This document shows positions 32,218 through 44,621 of a stretch of 64,000 nucleotides of DNA, piece after piece. Source of the stretch: Alnus glutinosa (Eukaryota; Streptophyta; Magnoliopsida; Fagales; Betulaceae). The notes below the pieces were generated by a model. That model saw only the letters and a program-made list of their open reading frames with translations, ran no database searches and was not told the origin of the DNA. Location of the stretch: NCBI RefSeq assembly GCF_958979055.1, contig NC_084892.1:4233501-4297500 (forward strand), given 5' to 3'. Position numbers and translations under genes: made by a program. Numbering within the stretch: the stretch's first letter is position 1; each line of letters opens with the position of its first letter.

Positions 32218-35200
32218 GGTTTGGCCGATTTTAAACGGTGAATTGACAATTGGGAATTTGGGATTGAGGGGATTTTTGGGGGTTTTTCTTTTTGCTAAAT
32301 TGCTGTGACAAATGGTACTGATTTGGGCACGTGTCAAGATGGTGAAGGACCTGGAGCATAGTTTGATGCAACGCGCCACGCGGCGTGGTTTTCCTAAAGT
32401 CCAACCAAAGATATCAAAACCTCTGACTCTACTAGTCTACTTGCACAGACGATAATGAAAAAAAATAAATATATATATTATCTATATAAAAGATAAAGAT
32501 AAAGAAAAAGAAAAAGATAATTCACAATTAGGACCCGCACTGGCTAGGCCTATAGAAGGCATTAATTGTGTGAAAGTGAGGGCCTGCCAGGCCTATGGTA
32601 GGCCCTAGATGGCCCTACCTTAATATAAGTAATATTTAATAATGATATTAATTACAATGTAATAAGTATACTGCTCATGAATAATGAAAAATAAGAATAT
32701 TAACTATAAAATAATTATATAATTAGAAATTAGAAATTATGATACATATTTATATTAATTATAAAAAATATTTGATGATAATCACATTAAAATATGTTAT
32801 TATAAAATATTTATAGTTATATTATTGATAAAATATTATAATTACCATGGGCAAGATGAACAGAAATAAATTTTACTTAACCTTTTCAATTGTCGCTGCT
32901 TATATAATTATTCTCCTAAACTTAAAAAAATTTCAATTTAGTTTATATATCTTTCAATTTTACCAATCTTTTAGGAGTCCTTTAAATTCTGTCAAAATAT
33001 TAAAAAATTCAAAAATTTAGGCGCGCGTATTTTTGTAAATTTCGTTAAATCCTGACCAACACCTAAAGATTATCTCAATCAAAGACCTTAAGTATGTTCG
33101 GTCAAAATCTCTAAGTGTTGTGTATTGATTTTAATTGTATAATTCAATTCACCACAAGTAACTAGCAAACAATATGATGATTAAATCAAACATATTGGCA
33201 ATTAATCTAAAACTCATTCATTATTCACATAGAAATATATTTTTATTAACGAAAATAACTAGTAAGGATTGGTGCCCTAATTAAAAACCAAATTTGAACT
33301 TGCTAGTACTATCTAAATAAAATTGTTTAATTTAAATAATCATGATATTTTGGCAATTATAATTCATTAGATCAATTGAAGTCCTCAAGTTATAATGTCT
33401 GTGATTTAGGTTCTCATGCACAAATGATTGAAAAATCACAAGTTTCTTGTAACTAGTAAAATTGAGTTCATGTTCAGTGATAAAATTGAGAATTTTACAT
33501 ATTTAACTATTTTATGATAGAAAAACTTGTCTTGGTCATTAAAGTAAAGACTTCTAGTTAATATGTTATGCATTCATGAGAATGCATTGAAATACACCAC
33601 CATAAGAATGTGTTCTACAAATTAATATTGTTATTTGAGTACATTTTTTATTTATTTTTTATTTTTTATATAATTAATACCTAAAATCAATTGTTCCTAC
33701 ATGTGCCAATGTAGGAAGGCAGGATTGGGGGTAACAATGGTTTGACGTGGGGGACGGATAGACCCATCAACGCAATCGAACATGTTCCCACCCTTAAGGC
33801 GAGGAACAATTTGGGTAGCCAAAGTCTATAGATCCTGGACATATCAATTTAACTCAACATCACGTTAGAGATAATAATCTCACAGTGTAATACATTTTTT
33901 TTTTTTTTTCTTACGACATCTCACAATACACATAACACCATCCGAGCCGATAAAAGACATCTATCATGTTAAAAGATTACATTATATCATTACAAAATAA
34001 AACATTGCTTAAACAGTAAATATAAGTGCTACATGCAATACACAATAAAAAATAAGGAAAAAACATACAAAATCAGTACTTGTTGTTGGCTTAAATTACA
34101 AATTACTTCCCGTGGTATAAAAAATAATCAGAGGTTCTCGAGTAGGCTAAAATAACAATTTAATCCATGTAGTTAAATTCCGTCAAAACACTTGACCAAT
34201 TTTATTATTGTGCCACATTTTATCTGACCATACTAACCCATAACAAATTATTTAATTACAATAAACCTATTAAATAATTTTTTAGGCATTACAACAATTC
34301 TGGACGGAAAACCAACAGATTGATCTATTTCACCTTTTCGAAAAACTTATGTATTTAAAAAAATAAAATAAAATTTTGAGGTGTTATGATCTATTTTGGT
34401 GCGTTGACTCAAGAATTAATCTAAAAAATACTTTTTTTTTTCTTCTTCTTCTTCTCAATTATCTTTCTTCTAATTGCAAATTAGGGTCTGCTTCGGCCAG
34501 GCCTATGGCAGACCCTAATTCACAATTAAGACCTACCTTGCCTATGCTTATGGTAGGCACTAATTGTGGGAATTAGGGCCTTTCTGTACTGGGCCTTTGC
34601 AGAGCCCTATAATTCACAATTAGGGCTTGCCTTGGCCAGACCTATGGCAGGCCCGACCTTAATATAATTAACATTTAATAAGTATTAATTACAATGTAAT
34701 AAGTATAATGATCATAAATAATGAAAAAATAATAATATTAATTATAAAATAAATATATAATTATTAATTATAGATTATAATATATATTTATATTAATTAT
34801 ATTAAACATTCAATGATAATACATTTAAATATATATTATTATTATAAAATATTTATAGTTGCACAGTTGATAAAATTTAAGATAATTATAAATAATTAAA
34901 ATTTTAAAAAATATATATAAAATAATGATAATCATAATTGTCAAATTTCTAATAAATATTACTAATAATTATCATGATCGGCTGAAGACCGCATGTTTCA
35001 GCCAATCACCAATTCCATCAACCTGGTCTGTTTGCCAACAAAGTTGAATCAGGATTTTTCTCTATTCATATCTACTTTTTTAAAAAATAAATTATATTTT
35101 ATTTAACTTTTTCAAATTTTTTCAAATTTTATCTCACAAAGTAAAACTTCGAAATTCGCGCAATGAATCAAAATTCTATTCTAAGTTCAAAAAATTCAAT

Positions 35201-35413
35201 TCCCAAACGCAAAAATTGCACTTGGAAATAGATTTTTTTTCCTATTTAAAAAGCCTGAAAGAACTTTTTAGAAAGAAATAATAATGATAACAATAATAAT
35301 AAAAAACCTTATTTTTAAGCTTTTCCAAAAATGTAATTTTAAAAGTATTAGAGGAAAAAAAGGCAACAAAGTGATGTTTTAAATTTTTTACCAAACGGAT
35401 CCATTTTTGCTTG

Positions 35414-35451
<38 letters not shown>

Positions 35452-36219
35452 ATTATCATTTATTAAAAGCACTTTTTAAATTCCTTAATACAATTCCAAA
35501 CATTTTCTCCATACTTAACTAGTAGGCAATTAAAGAAACAAATTTTAGTTCAACGCCTATAAATTAATATCTCGTATGTGGATCACGTTTTACTCCATTA
35601 ATTGTGTGAAGAACAAAAGGCATAATTATCTTTTTCACCTTTTTCAGGAGAAGATAATTACCTCAGAAAAGTGTATATAGTAGTTCTAGAATGGAATCAT
35701 TAAACCATAGAACCCATATATGCATGCATTTTTACAAAAGTATGCTTTATATATACTTGGCTTGACTCAGTGATAAAATCATAAAATAACTACAGTACTT
35801 TATACCAGACTTTTGTGTTAGGGAATAATATATTCCTCGATCTTATTGTTTGAAGCACGATATATATATATACATCATGTAACATGTTTTCCTCCTTTCT
35901 TTAGAAAAAAGATGATGATTGATAGGTTGGAATTTTGCAAAACATTCACAAAAAATATCAACCTTGGTGCATAATGTTAAATTACGTACCAATTACTCCC
36001 AAAAAAAAAAAAAAAAAAAAAAAAATGTCTGCTAGAACGCACAACTGGATTACACAGACTGCTTGGAATAGGAAAAAAAAAAAAAAAAATGTACGTAGTA
36101 AATTACCTAATCAATATTGCAAGTGCCTATTATGAAATGTTCAAACATCTAGAATAAAGGATTTCATTTACTTATATATATATATATATATATAAAGTTT
36201 TTTTTGGGTGGGGTGGGGG
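32218..36219. other. Repeat-rich intergenic region left of the DUF247 cluster
   Basis: Positions 32505-32870 and 34480-34920 are copies of one AT-rich repeat led by GGCCTATGGTAGGC-type words. Positions 33055-33745 match 38815-39515, the 3' flank of the first DUF247 gene, suggesting a lost gene copy on this side. Positions 34090-34340 resemble 53230-53400 in inverse. Long T or A runs lie at 33895, 35420 and 36000-36090. Positions 35530-35700 resemble the flank upstream of the other DUF247 genes. No coding frame is supported. Confidence 0.6.
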
Positions 36220-36472
36220 CACTACAAAAAAAACATTGCTTTTCGCCACGTGTCTACAGTACCGGTTACTATAGACACGCGGCCAGATGGTTGCGTGTAT
36301 TATTATACACGCGTGTACATTAATACACGCGGTCAATTGTGCAATTAGTGTTGCCCAGATCCACCGCGTGTATGTACGCGGCTACTTACACGCGGCCAAC
36401 AGTTCGCCACGTGTATAGTGCCCGTACACGCGGCGAACTGCAAGTGGCGAAAATCAATTTTTTTTTGTAGTG
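36220..36472. mobile_element. CACTA-type MITE, 253 bp
   Basis: Ends CACTACAAAAAAAACATTG and, inverted, CACTACAAAAAAAAATTG, with GGG on both sides. The interior is full of inverted words such as GCCACGTGTCTACAGTACCG and ACACGCGG. The ends and 3-base flank fit a deleted CACTA element. Confidence 0.75.
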
Positions 36473-36784
36473 GGGGGGGGTGTTGTTCGGGGGAGTGGCG
36501 ATCGAGGGGATGAAGGCTTAAAGTATAGTAGATTAAATAGGATAAAAAAGCAAAGATCAGTTCCATGAAATTACTTTGTATATGATACTAATCTTGCTCG
36601 ATGGATAAAGTAAGATGCATAAAGTCATTATTAATAATAAAAGTGTCTATACTTAATTCCCAACTTAACATTCGAATAAAAGCAACAGTCCTGTGTTTCC
36701 CGTGCTAAAGTTTCCAAGTACTAGGACGACAGCCTTATCACCAGATTTAATTGCCTTGTTGCGTGCAAACTTGCTACGACTGGA

Positions 36785-38272
36785 ATGGAGCCTCAGCATA
36801 TAGTTTCCATTGATGAGATCGAGTTTCACTCAAGGAAGATTGTCAATATAGAAGCCGGAGAAGGAAGCAGCAGCCACGACCAGCCTGCCACTACCAGGGA
36901 GAAAAGAATTAAAACGTTGATGGACGCAGAAGCCGAAATGAAAGCGGTGCAAGAGGCAAAAATACAAAAGGTTATATTCTTGCTGCGAGATCACAAGCAT
37001 TTCGTTAAGTACTTTGAGCCAAGAGTGGCATCACTCGGTCCTATCCATCACGGCAAGCCAAAGTACGAGCTAGGAGAGAAGTACAAGCGTATATTGGCGT
37101 ATAAGTTCATCCAAGGTTGCTGCGGCGCCTACGATGAAAATAATTTTTATGAGCACATAAATTGTTTATACGAGAAGATTAAGAAGGAAATCAAGGATCT
37201 GAGGGAATGCTTCGAGGAGAAGGTGACGACGGAGTATGATGATGAGTCCCTTGCCTGGATTTTGTTCGTGGACGGCTGCGCAATACTACAGTACATATTC
37301 TGGGCTGCAAATGACAAGTTCAAAGACTTTCATATAAAAATCGACAGTGCAGCCTTTGCTCAACAGGATTTGTTCTTGCTGGAGAACCAAGTTCCCTATC
37401 GTCTCCTCAAGTCATTGATGAGCTCGAGCGGGAAGGAAAACGAGTTGAGAAGATCGATTGATAATTTCATTCGAAACGTTACTTATCAGCAAACGGAGTC
37501 GCAAGAAAAGGTTAACGAAGAAAGAGAGCCCACCCATCTTCTTGACCTTCTGAGAACAAAACTCTTGGGTCCTCTTACGCAATCCTCCATACCCATAGGT
37601 CCCAAACCATCCTCTAGAAAGATGTGTAGAAAGAAAAAAGATCAGGACCAAGATTGGCAATTGTATCGCAACGTGCAGGAGCTTAAAGCAGCAGGAATCC
37701 AATTGAAATGTGGTGATAGTCATTGCTTGAAAAACATAAGTTTCGGAAGACGATCTGGTAGTTCGTACACCAGATACCTTTGGCTTCCTCCAATTACAGT
37801 GGATGACTCAACAGGCCCCAAGTTCATGAACTTGATAGCTTACGAATGGTGTCCGGATTTCGAGAATGACTGCGGCATCACCTCTTATGTATCCTTCCTA
37901 GATTCACTCATCAATGAACCCGGCGACGTCAAAGATCTGAAGAAGGCACACGTCCTCCGCAACGTCCTCGGCAAGGATCAAGAAGTGGCTGAGCTCTTCA
38001 ATGAGATAGGCACCGACTTGGTGCCTAACCCCGAAACTTATAAGGATGTCAAGATCCAGATTCAGGCCTACTGCAAAAACAACATATCTTATATTCTTTT
38101 TAAGTTGAAGACCTGGATAGCTGAGGTCATTCGCGTCCATTTCAGCAGCCCTTGGGCAATCGTGGGTTTGCTTGCCGCATCATCAGCACTTGTTCTAACC
38201 GCCATCCAGACTTGGTACACAGTCTACTCTCCCCCTGGCCCTTGCGATGATTTTTGCCTGCATAGACCCTAA
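36785..38272 (+). CDS. DUF247 (UPF0481) protein, intronless
   Basis: A single 495-codon frame spanning PF03140. The N-terminal signature LRDHKHFVKYFEPR...SLGPIHHGKPKYELG lies at about 67-97 (IHHG 87-90). The central WILFVDGCAILQYI and LFLLENQVPYRLL follow. The late block has PKFMNLIAYEWCPDF and ITSYVSFLDSLI. One membrane segment (WAIVGLLAASSALVLTAIQ, about 457-475) lies near the C-terminus. DUF247 proteins are plasma-membrane proteins of largely unknown biochemistry; in grasses, members are the male determinants at the S and Z self-incompatibility loci. The first ATG gives MEPQHIVSIDE, shared with the broken copy at 42269. Unlike the two downstream paralogues it has no intron and a C-terminal extension (PPGPCDDFCLHRP). 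Confidence 0.92.
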   Translation: MEPQHIVSIDEIEFHSRKIVNIEAGEGSSSHDQPATTREKRIKTLMDAEAEMKAVQEAKIQKVIFLLRDHKHFVKYFEPRVASLGPIHHGKPKYELGEKYKRILAYKFIQGCCGAYDENNFYEHINCLYEKIKKEIKDLRECFEEKVTTEYDDESLAWILFVDGCAILQYIFWAANDKFKDFHIKIDSAAFAQQDLFLLENQVPYRLLKSLMSSSGKENELRRSIDNFIRNVTYQQTESQEKVNEEREPTHLLDLLRTKLLGPLTQSSIPIGPKPSSRKMCRKKKDQDQDWQLYRNVQELKAAGIQLKCGDSHCLKNISFGRRSGSSYTRYLWLPPITVDDSTGPKFMNLIAYEWCPDFENDCGITSYVSFLDSLINEPGDVKDLKKAHVLRNVLGKDQEVAELFNEIGTDLVPNPETYKDVKIQIQAYCKNNISYILFKLKTWIAEVIRVHFSSPWAIVGLLAASSALVLTAIQTWYTVYSPPGPCDDFCLHRP

Positions 38273-39704
38273 CACGAATTTCATATGAGATCACAAAAGG
38301 TACTGAAAACCTGTTTGCCTTTTATCTTTCCGGCCAAGTGCATGCATCCACCATATTGTATGAATCTCATTTTGTTGTCTCCAAATAATTAAACTACCCC
38401 CTTAATTATTTTGTGTGTAAAATAAGTTGGCCGGAGTGAATGTATCTTATACCTTAATTGATGTAATGTGTATGAGATAAACAAGAGTAAAATAATTAAT
38501 CAAAGTTATAGTTGGAGTTCTATGAAATTACTTGTGAATTAATCACATTTTTACTTATTGAAAATACGAGTAATGCTAGAAGTAAGACTTTATCAACTTC
38601 TTATCTTGTCCTCCCAAAGTGATGTGGGTCTTGCATGTGGCTTTTAAAATTACCGTTGGATTCAGAATATATCACTATTAAATTTTGATATAATTGTGAT
38701 TTTAAAAATCGCATTACCTTCGAAGAGATAAAAGTCTTACTTCTAACATTAATCTTGAAAATACCAACTAATTAGATGTACCGAATCTTGCGGTCATGAT
38801 TAGGTCTACCTAATAAACAGATTATCTCAATCAAAGACCTTACGTATGTTCAGTCAAAATCCCCAAGTGTTGTGTATTGATATTAATTAGTTGAATGTGA
38901 TGAAATCTATATATAATTGACTACACGTGTAACTAGCAAACAACAATTAATATGATGATTATATATATCATACATATAGGCAATCTAAAACACATTGATC
39001 ATTCGCATAGACATATATTTTTTTATTAACGAGGAAGCCTAGTTAGGAATATTGGTGCCCTAAAAACCAAATTTTAACTTGCTAGTACTATTTAATAAAA
39101 TAGTTTTATTTAAATAATCATGATATTTTGGTAGTTATAATTCATTAGATCGATGAATTAAAGTCCTCAAGTTATAATGTCTGTAATTTAGGTGCATTGA
39201 GTGTGATTCATGCACAAATGATTGAAATCACAAGTTTTTTATAACTTGTAAAATTGAGTTCATATTCAGTGATAAAATTGAGAATTTTATATATTAACTA
39301 TTATATGATTGAATGACTTATCTTGATTTTTTTTTTCTCAGAAAAAAAAAAAGAAAAAGAAAAAAAAGAATGACTTGTCTTGATCATTAAAGTATAGACT
39401 TCAAGTTAGCATGTTATGCATTCAAATAACAATATTAATATTGTTATCTGAATGATGACCTGATCCTGCATATATGCCAATCTAGGAAGGCTGGGTTGGG
39501 GGTAAATTCAACATCATTTCTGGATCAAAGTATAACAGTAATTTATCTTAAATTCGACGATAATTTTAAAAGACATTTTAATTTTAATAAGACAAAAAAA
39601 AAAAAACTGAGGGGAGTTTAAGAGGCGTTCAGATATATTTTATTTAGGAATTAGGATACATAAAAGATAATTAAAATGGTTCATTAATTAGGATCAACCC
39701 AACG
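38273..39704. repeat. DUF247-1 3' flank, partly duplicated at 33055-33745
   Basis: Positions 38815-39515 match 33055-33745 over most of their length. No gene is seen. Ends at the hAT target repeat. Confidence 0.7.
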
Positions 39705-39712
39705 GGTAGTGA

Positions 39713-40816
39713 TAGGGGTGTAAACGAGCCGATCCTGAGCGGGTATTGCCTGTTCGGGCTCGGCTCGTTTAACAAACAGTAAAGCTCGAGCTTGAGCTCG
39801 AGCTCGACACGAGCTGAAAAATCTTGTGCGAGCTCGGCTCGCGTAACAAAAACTATTATCCGAGCTCGAGCTCGAGCTCGGTTCGTATCATAATTTAAAT
39901 TATTGACTTTAGCAAAAAAAAAAAAAAATTAAAAATTAAACCACAAATTTTCAAAATAATGTGCACTTGCACGTATTAGAATTTTGCAATAAAAGCAAAC
40001 AATAAGGCAATTGCCAATGAGTCTAGAATCTGAATTACAATTATCTATGAATCTATAATAAGTAATTAAATATGGTCAAATTGATCATTATGAATTTATT
40101 AGTCATAAATCATAATTTATAACTACCTACTAATAATACTACTATTATATGATCATACGATCTAAGTATTATCATATGATAGCATATTTAATGTATTAAC
40201 ATGATTTAACAACTCGTATGATCTTAAATCTTAGATCTTAGATCACGTGATGTAATGATTATTAAGTATTTAATGATAAACTCATAACAAATAATAAAGT
40301 GATTGCATATTTTATATTTACATGTCATATGGCACAATGTTATATTATTATATGATTATATAGCCATATAATCTTATTATATAACATGAATAATATGATT
40401 AAGTATACAAATTGTCATTATATCATATGACTAATAATTAATTATTGATATTATTCACTTTTATTATTTTATATACCTATAATCAATTAATATATACTAA
40501 CTAATAACTATTGTTATTTATTACTTAATTTATGTTTACATATAGTATATTATTTATTAATATACTATATTATAAAACTAGTTTTATATATATATATACG
40601 AGTCGAGCCTTAATAAACGAGTCGATCCTTATACGAGCGGGTTCACGAGCTTTAGTCGAGTCGAGTCGAGTTTATACGAGTTTGCATCGTTTAATAATCG
40701 AGTTTGATTTTCGTGTTCACGAGTAGCTTATTTAATAATCGATTCGAGCACGAGTCGAGTTTATTCGAGCCGATCTCAAATAAGCTCACGAGTAGCTCAG
40801 CTCGTTTACACCCCTA
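39713..40816. mobile_element. Non-autonomous hAT element, 1104 bp
   Basis: Inverted ends TAGGGGTGTAAACGAGC, flanked by the 8-base repeat GGTAGTGA at 39705-39712 and 40817-40824. Both subterminal regions are packed with CGAGCTCG and CGAGTCGAG words, as hAT transposase-binding arrays often are. The interior is AT-rich with no transposase. Confidence 0.9.
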
Positions 40817-40824
40817 GGTAGTGA

Positions 40825-42268
40825 TGAGTCCGGATATATAACACTGACCCGTTATCCTCTTTTTAATTAGGACCTTTCTGACTCAAAGCCTTCGTCCAGC
40901 TCACATACCTTACTTTTTACTTTTTAGCTACGAACGAGTGGGCCATGGCCAGTAAAGACGCCACAACGCACCCCAACCAATTGGGTTGGACCAACGTCCC
41001 AACTCCTTTGTGCCCCGACCGGCATAGGTTACGTCTTGTGCATGTTCTATTAAAATTGTAATGTTTCCGGCCGCAATCTTTTTGTTAATATTGATCGACC
41101 GAGTTTGCAATCCACGTCATCACATGTAATTCTTTTTGTTCAAGGGCTCAAAGCCTCAAAGCGTGAAGTACATTAGTAGATTAGGATAAAAAAGCAAAGA
41201 TCATCAGTTCCCCATTAAATTACCTTTTATTTGATATTCATAGGTGCCTCGAGCCTTATGCGGTTACCTCCAATTGAATAAGTTCTCAATTAATAATTAT
41301 ATAATAAATATATATATATATTTTTTACAAAAATCTAAAGCTCTAATATGATAAAAAAATTAATAAAATACTATTTAGTTAAGGCCCCCACTTAATAATT
41401 GTACAATAATGTTATTTTCAAAAGAAATTTTAAGACTCTATTATGGTAGAAATTTAATAAATAGTTTTTAATTAAGACCATGATCAATCATGGTAAAAGT
41501 AATTACAAATTGAAAGTCTAAAAAAAATCCATAAATTTTTGAAAAGTTCCACTTATTTACTTTTTTTAAAAGCTCAATTTTTACATTTTTGAAATTAGTC
41601 CAATGTGCATAATTTTTTCTCCAACGTTTATTTGAATTGAATGTTTAGAAAAATATGAAAAGTCTTTAAAGTGCATAAATTCTCATTATTTTTGCGTTGT
41701 GAACAATAGGTCGAATTACACCATTGGTGAGTTTTCAATGTCCAACAATTTTTTCCCGCATTATGTTCTATTACAAATCAATCGTTATATAACTTATTTC
41801 TATTTTTCTCTTTATTTTTCTTTAAATCTTCTTATTTCATGTCTTTAAATTAAGTGATAAGTCATTCTGTATCTAATAAGTTATAAAATAATAATAATAA
41901 AGTTTTAAAATACATTTTACAAATAGAAGAAAGCACTCTAATTGACATATTAAATAAAAAAAAAATTAAATATTTAAAAAAATTTAATTTAATTAATATT
42001 TAAATATAAGAAAATGACATAACTTAAACTTGTCGCCTTAGGACTCAAAATTTGTCGGGCCCGTCCTGTTTATACCAATCTTGGTCTCTAGATAAATTGA
42101 GATACATAAAGTGATTATCAATAAAAGTATATTGGAATAAAAGCGCAATCCTATGTTCCCATGCTTAAGTTTCCTAGCACTATCAAGTATATATGAATTA
42201 AATGCTAGGACGAGAGCCATGTAACCAGGTTTAATTGCCTTATTGCGTGCAAACTTATTACGACCGGA
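40825..42268. other. Flank of the broken DUF247 copy
   Basis: Positions 41150-41245 and 42100-42268 match the region upstream of the first DUF247 gene (36510-36784). The rest is AT-rich with no coding frame supported. Confidence 0.55.
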
Positions 42269-42361
42269 ATGGAGGCTCAACATATTGTTTCCATTGATGA
42301 GATCGAGCTTCACTCGACAAAGAGTGTCAAAATAGAAGCCAGAGAAGGAAGCAGCGCTAAA
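42269..42361 (+). pseudogene. DUF247 5' relic
   Basis: Starts MEAQHIVSIDEIELHSTKSV, matching the first 28 or so codons of the gene at 36785, with the same upstream sequence. After about 30 codons the match ends abruptly in unrelated AAACGG-rich sequence and a TAA. No downstream DUF247 part is found nearby, so only the start survives. Confidence 0.85.
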
Positions 42362-42620
42362 TATTAATTTTTTTGAGCTGTTTTAAGGTTTAAAATCAAT
42401 TCAAAACGGTTTGAGCCCTTTTTTTTAGCCGTTTTCAATATGGCTCAAAACATAGGGTTTTTAATTCTCTGTTTGAGCCATTTTTTACTAAAACGGGTCA
42501 AACCGGTTCGAGATGTTTTTTGTTAAAACGGCTCAAACCGATTTGAGTCGTTTTCAACCCAAAACGTCACCAAATAATTGGAGTCCTTTTAACTAAAACT
42601 GCTCAAAATAATAATAAAAA
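42362..42620 (+). repeat. Degenerate array of AAACGGCTCAAACCG-like words
   Basis: Words such as AAAACGGTTTGAGCC, AACGGGTCAAACCGGTTCGAG and AACGGCTCAAACCGATTTGAG recur in both directions. This looks like the subterminal region of a DNA transposon that broke the DUF247 relic. Clean termini were not found. Confidence 0.5.
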
Positions 42621-42927
42621 ATCATTATTTTCTTTTTGGATTCGTTTTAGGACTTCCTTAACTTACACCATTGCAAACAACACCATTAACTTACATCAAA
42701 TTATTTCAAAGACTTCCTTAACTGTCTTAATATTTATCCTCTCAACACATCAATATTCATTTACACGGCGGAAAAGAGAGATTTCTTAATCCAAAAACAT
42801 AAAGGATATACACCCAAATCTTATTAATAAGTGTTTCCCAACCGTCTATGCAACCAAAATGTCAGATTCAAATACAAAAAAAACCAGGAATTTTTACAAG
42901 AAGATAGAACCAATCACCAACAGTTGG

Positions 42928-43128
42928 CTACTCGTATGACTTTTGACCCTTGGGCCCCAATATTCCATTCACAATTGAAGTAGCAACCAAAATCCCCACA
43001 ACCTCCGCTCCTGCCACCATTCTTGCATGTGCCGGCCCCCAAAAGCTCACTGCCGTTTCAATCTCCCTCTCCGCTGTCTTGATCCCCTTCTCCGCCTCGG
43101 GCTGTGCTGCCATATCCGCCACCATCAT
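42928..43128 (-). CDS. Small protein with C-terminal membrane segment, unrecognised
   Basis: A 66-codon frame, MMVADMAAQPEAEKGIKTAE onward, with a helical charged first half and a hydrophobic stretch (VVGILVATSIVNGILG) before a KGQKSYE tail. The ATG directly follows a good acceptor (CTTGTAG at 43129-43135). Upstream on the minus strand lies a pyrimidine-rich leader-like region (43200-43530), so a 5'-untranslated intron or a missed first exon is likely. The family was not recognised. The composition differs from the surrounding AT-rich sequence and looks like real coding, but expression evidence is needed to decide. Confidence 0.5.
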   Translation of the reverse strand: MMVADMAAQPEAEKGIKTAEREIETAVSFWGPAHARMVAGAEVVGILVATSIVNGILGPKGQKSYE

Positions 43129-43715
43129 CTACAAGTTTGCAAGTTTGGGAAACAAATTTAAAGAAATTAAAAATAAAACCAAAAAAAGAAGAAGGTGTGA
43201 ATAAGAGATTTAGTGCTGAAATGAGACTCATTTTGATGAGTTGCGAGATAGAGGCATAGAAATTGTAGACAAAATTGAGAAATTTTGTGTATAGAAATTG
43301 TAGACCGTATTTGGTTATTGTGTATAGATAAGAAAGAAATGAAGGCAGGTTAAGTGTGAACGGTTGAAATTGTGTGGAATTAGAGTTTGCTTGGAAGTGA
43401 AGAGAACTGAGAATTGTGTGGGAATTTGGTGAAAGGGTTTGAATTTGATTTCGTATACTTGGTGGAGTTCTATGCGGGAGACAGAGACAACGAGAAAGAG
43501 AGAAGAAAAGAAATGAATAAAAAAACAAAAGAAAAAATTAAAAATAATATTTTAATGTTATAGGGAAAGATAAAGGGGAATTATTGTAAAGTGTATTTAT
43601 TTAGAGAAACAAAAAGTGGTTTTGTTCTTTACATTTAGGAAAAATAGTTGGGTAGCTGCTTGGAATGCTTTTATTAGGGAATACTCTTTCACGTGTATCA
43701 CATATATATACTTTC

Positions 43716-44351
43716 TAAGGTGTACATGCGGATGCGGCTGTAGTGGATGCTATTATTTGTAATATTTGCAGCCGCAGCTGCATCGTGTTTTACTAACCGC
43801 ATCCGCGTGGTTATTATTCGTTATTTGCATATTAGGTAATGAGCATTTTGGGTATTCTTTGAGTCTCTATTATGGCTTATTTTAAACGGTTTTGAAAATA
43901 ATTTAGGCCGATTTTTAGTATTTTGTGTGTGTGTTTTTTTAAAAAAATTTAAGCCATATTCTTTTGAAAATATATTAATTTTCACATTATTTTTTTGTCT
44001 TTTTGCTCAAGTGTTATACGGGAAAGCAACACAACCAACAAAATCAATGTAAACATAACCTATAAGGGCAAAGAAGTCAAAAGCAATGTGAAATAAATAT
44101 ATTTTTAAAACATTGAGGCTTTAAAAAAAAAAAAAATTAAAACAAACACAAAACACTAAAAATCTGCTTAAATTATTTTTAAAACATTAGGACTTTTAAA
44201 AAAAATTAAAATTAGGGTCTATATAAAAAGTATGAAGATGTGATTAATAACCACAGCTACACTAAAATTGTTATCCATATTCGCATATACAGAAAGTGAT
44301 TTTGCGATAAAAGATGCATACGGTTAATATTCGCTTCGATGTACACTCCTA
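43716..44351. mobile_element. hAT-type MITE with long inverted halves, 636 bp
   Basis: Ends TAAGGTGTACATGCGG and, inverted, TAGGAGTGTACATCG, flanked by ATACTTTC and ATACTTCC (8 bases, one mismatch). The arms fold back on each other through words such as GAAAATAATTTAGGC and CTAAAAATCTGCTTAAATTA. Related copies lie at 44622-46647 and about 47235-47915. Confidence 0.7.
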
Positions 44352-44621
44352 ATACTTCCTATTGCATGTTTGAACCACGAGACATCGATCGTGTAACATG
44401 TTCTCCTTTAATTTATCCTTTAGAAAAAGCATGATGATTGATAGGTTGGAATCGTAGCATAACATTCACAAAAGTATGTATGTGCAATACTTTGCAGCCT
44501 GCCTGAAACTTCAAATGGGTACATCAATAACGAAGCTTGCTTTAGAAAAAAGGTGAAAAATTAATAGTTTCTCCTGCTCATCCGGCTTCATCAAACTTGA
44601 GTCATAGAACATGTTATATAC
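44352..44621. repeat. DUF247 upstream-type flank
   Basis: Matches 35855-35950 (ATGATGATTGATAGGTTGGAA and neighbours), part of the sequence upstream of the DUF247 genes. Confidence 0.55.

Noticed and set aside
43058-43528. 156-codon minus-strand frame overlapping the 66-codon gene
   Set aside because: Its C-terminal part is an out-of-frame reading of the better frame at 42928-43128, and the N-terminal part looks like an untranslated leader and intron.
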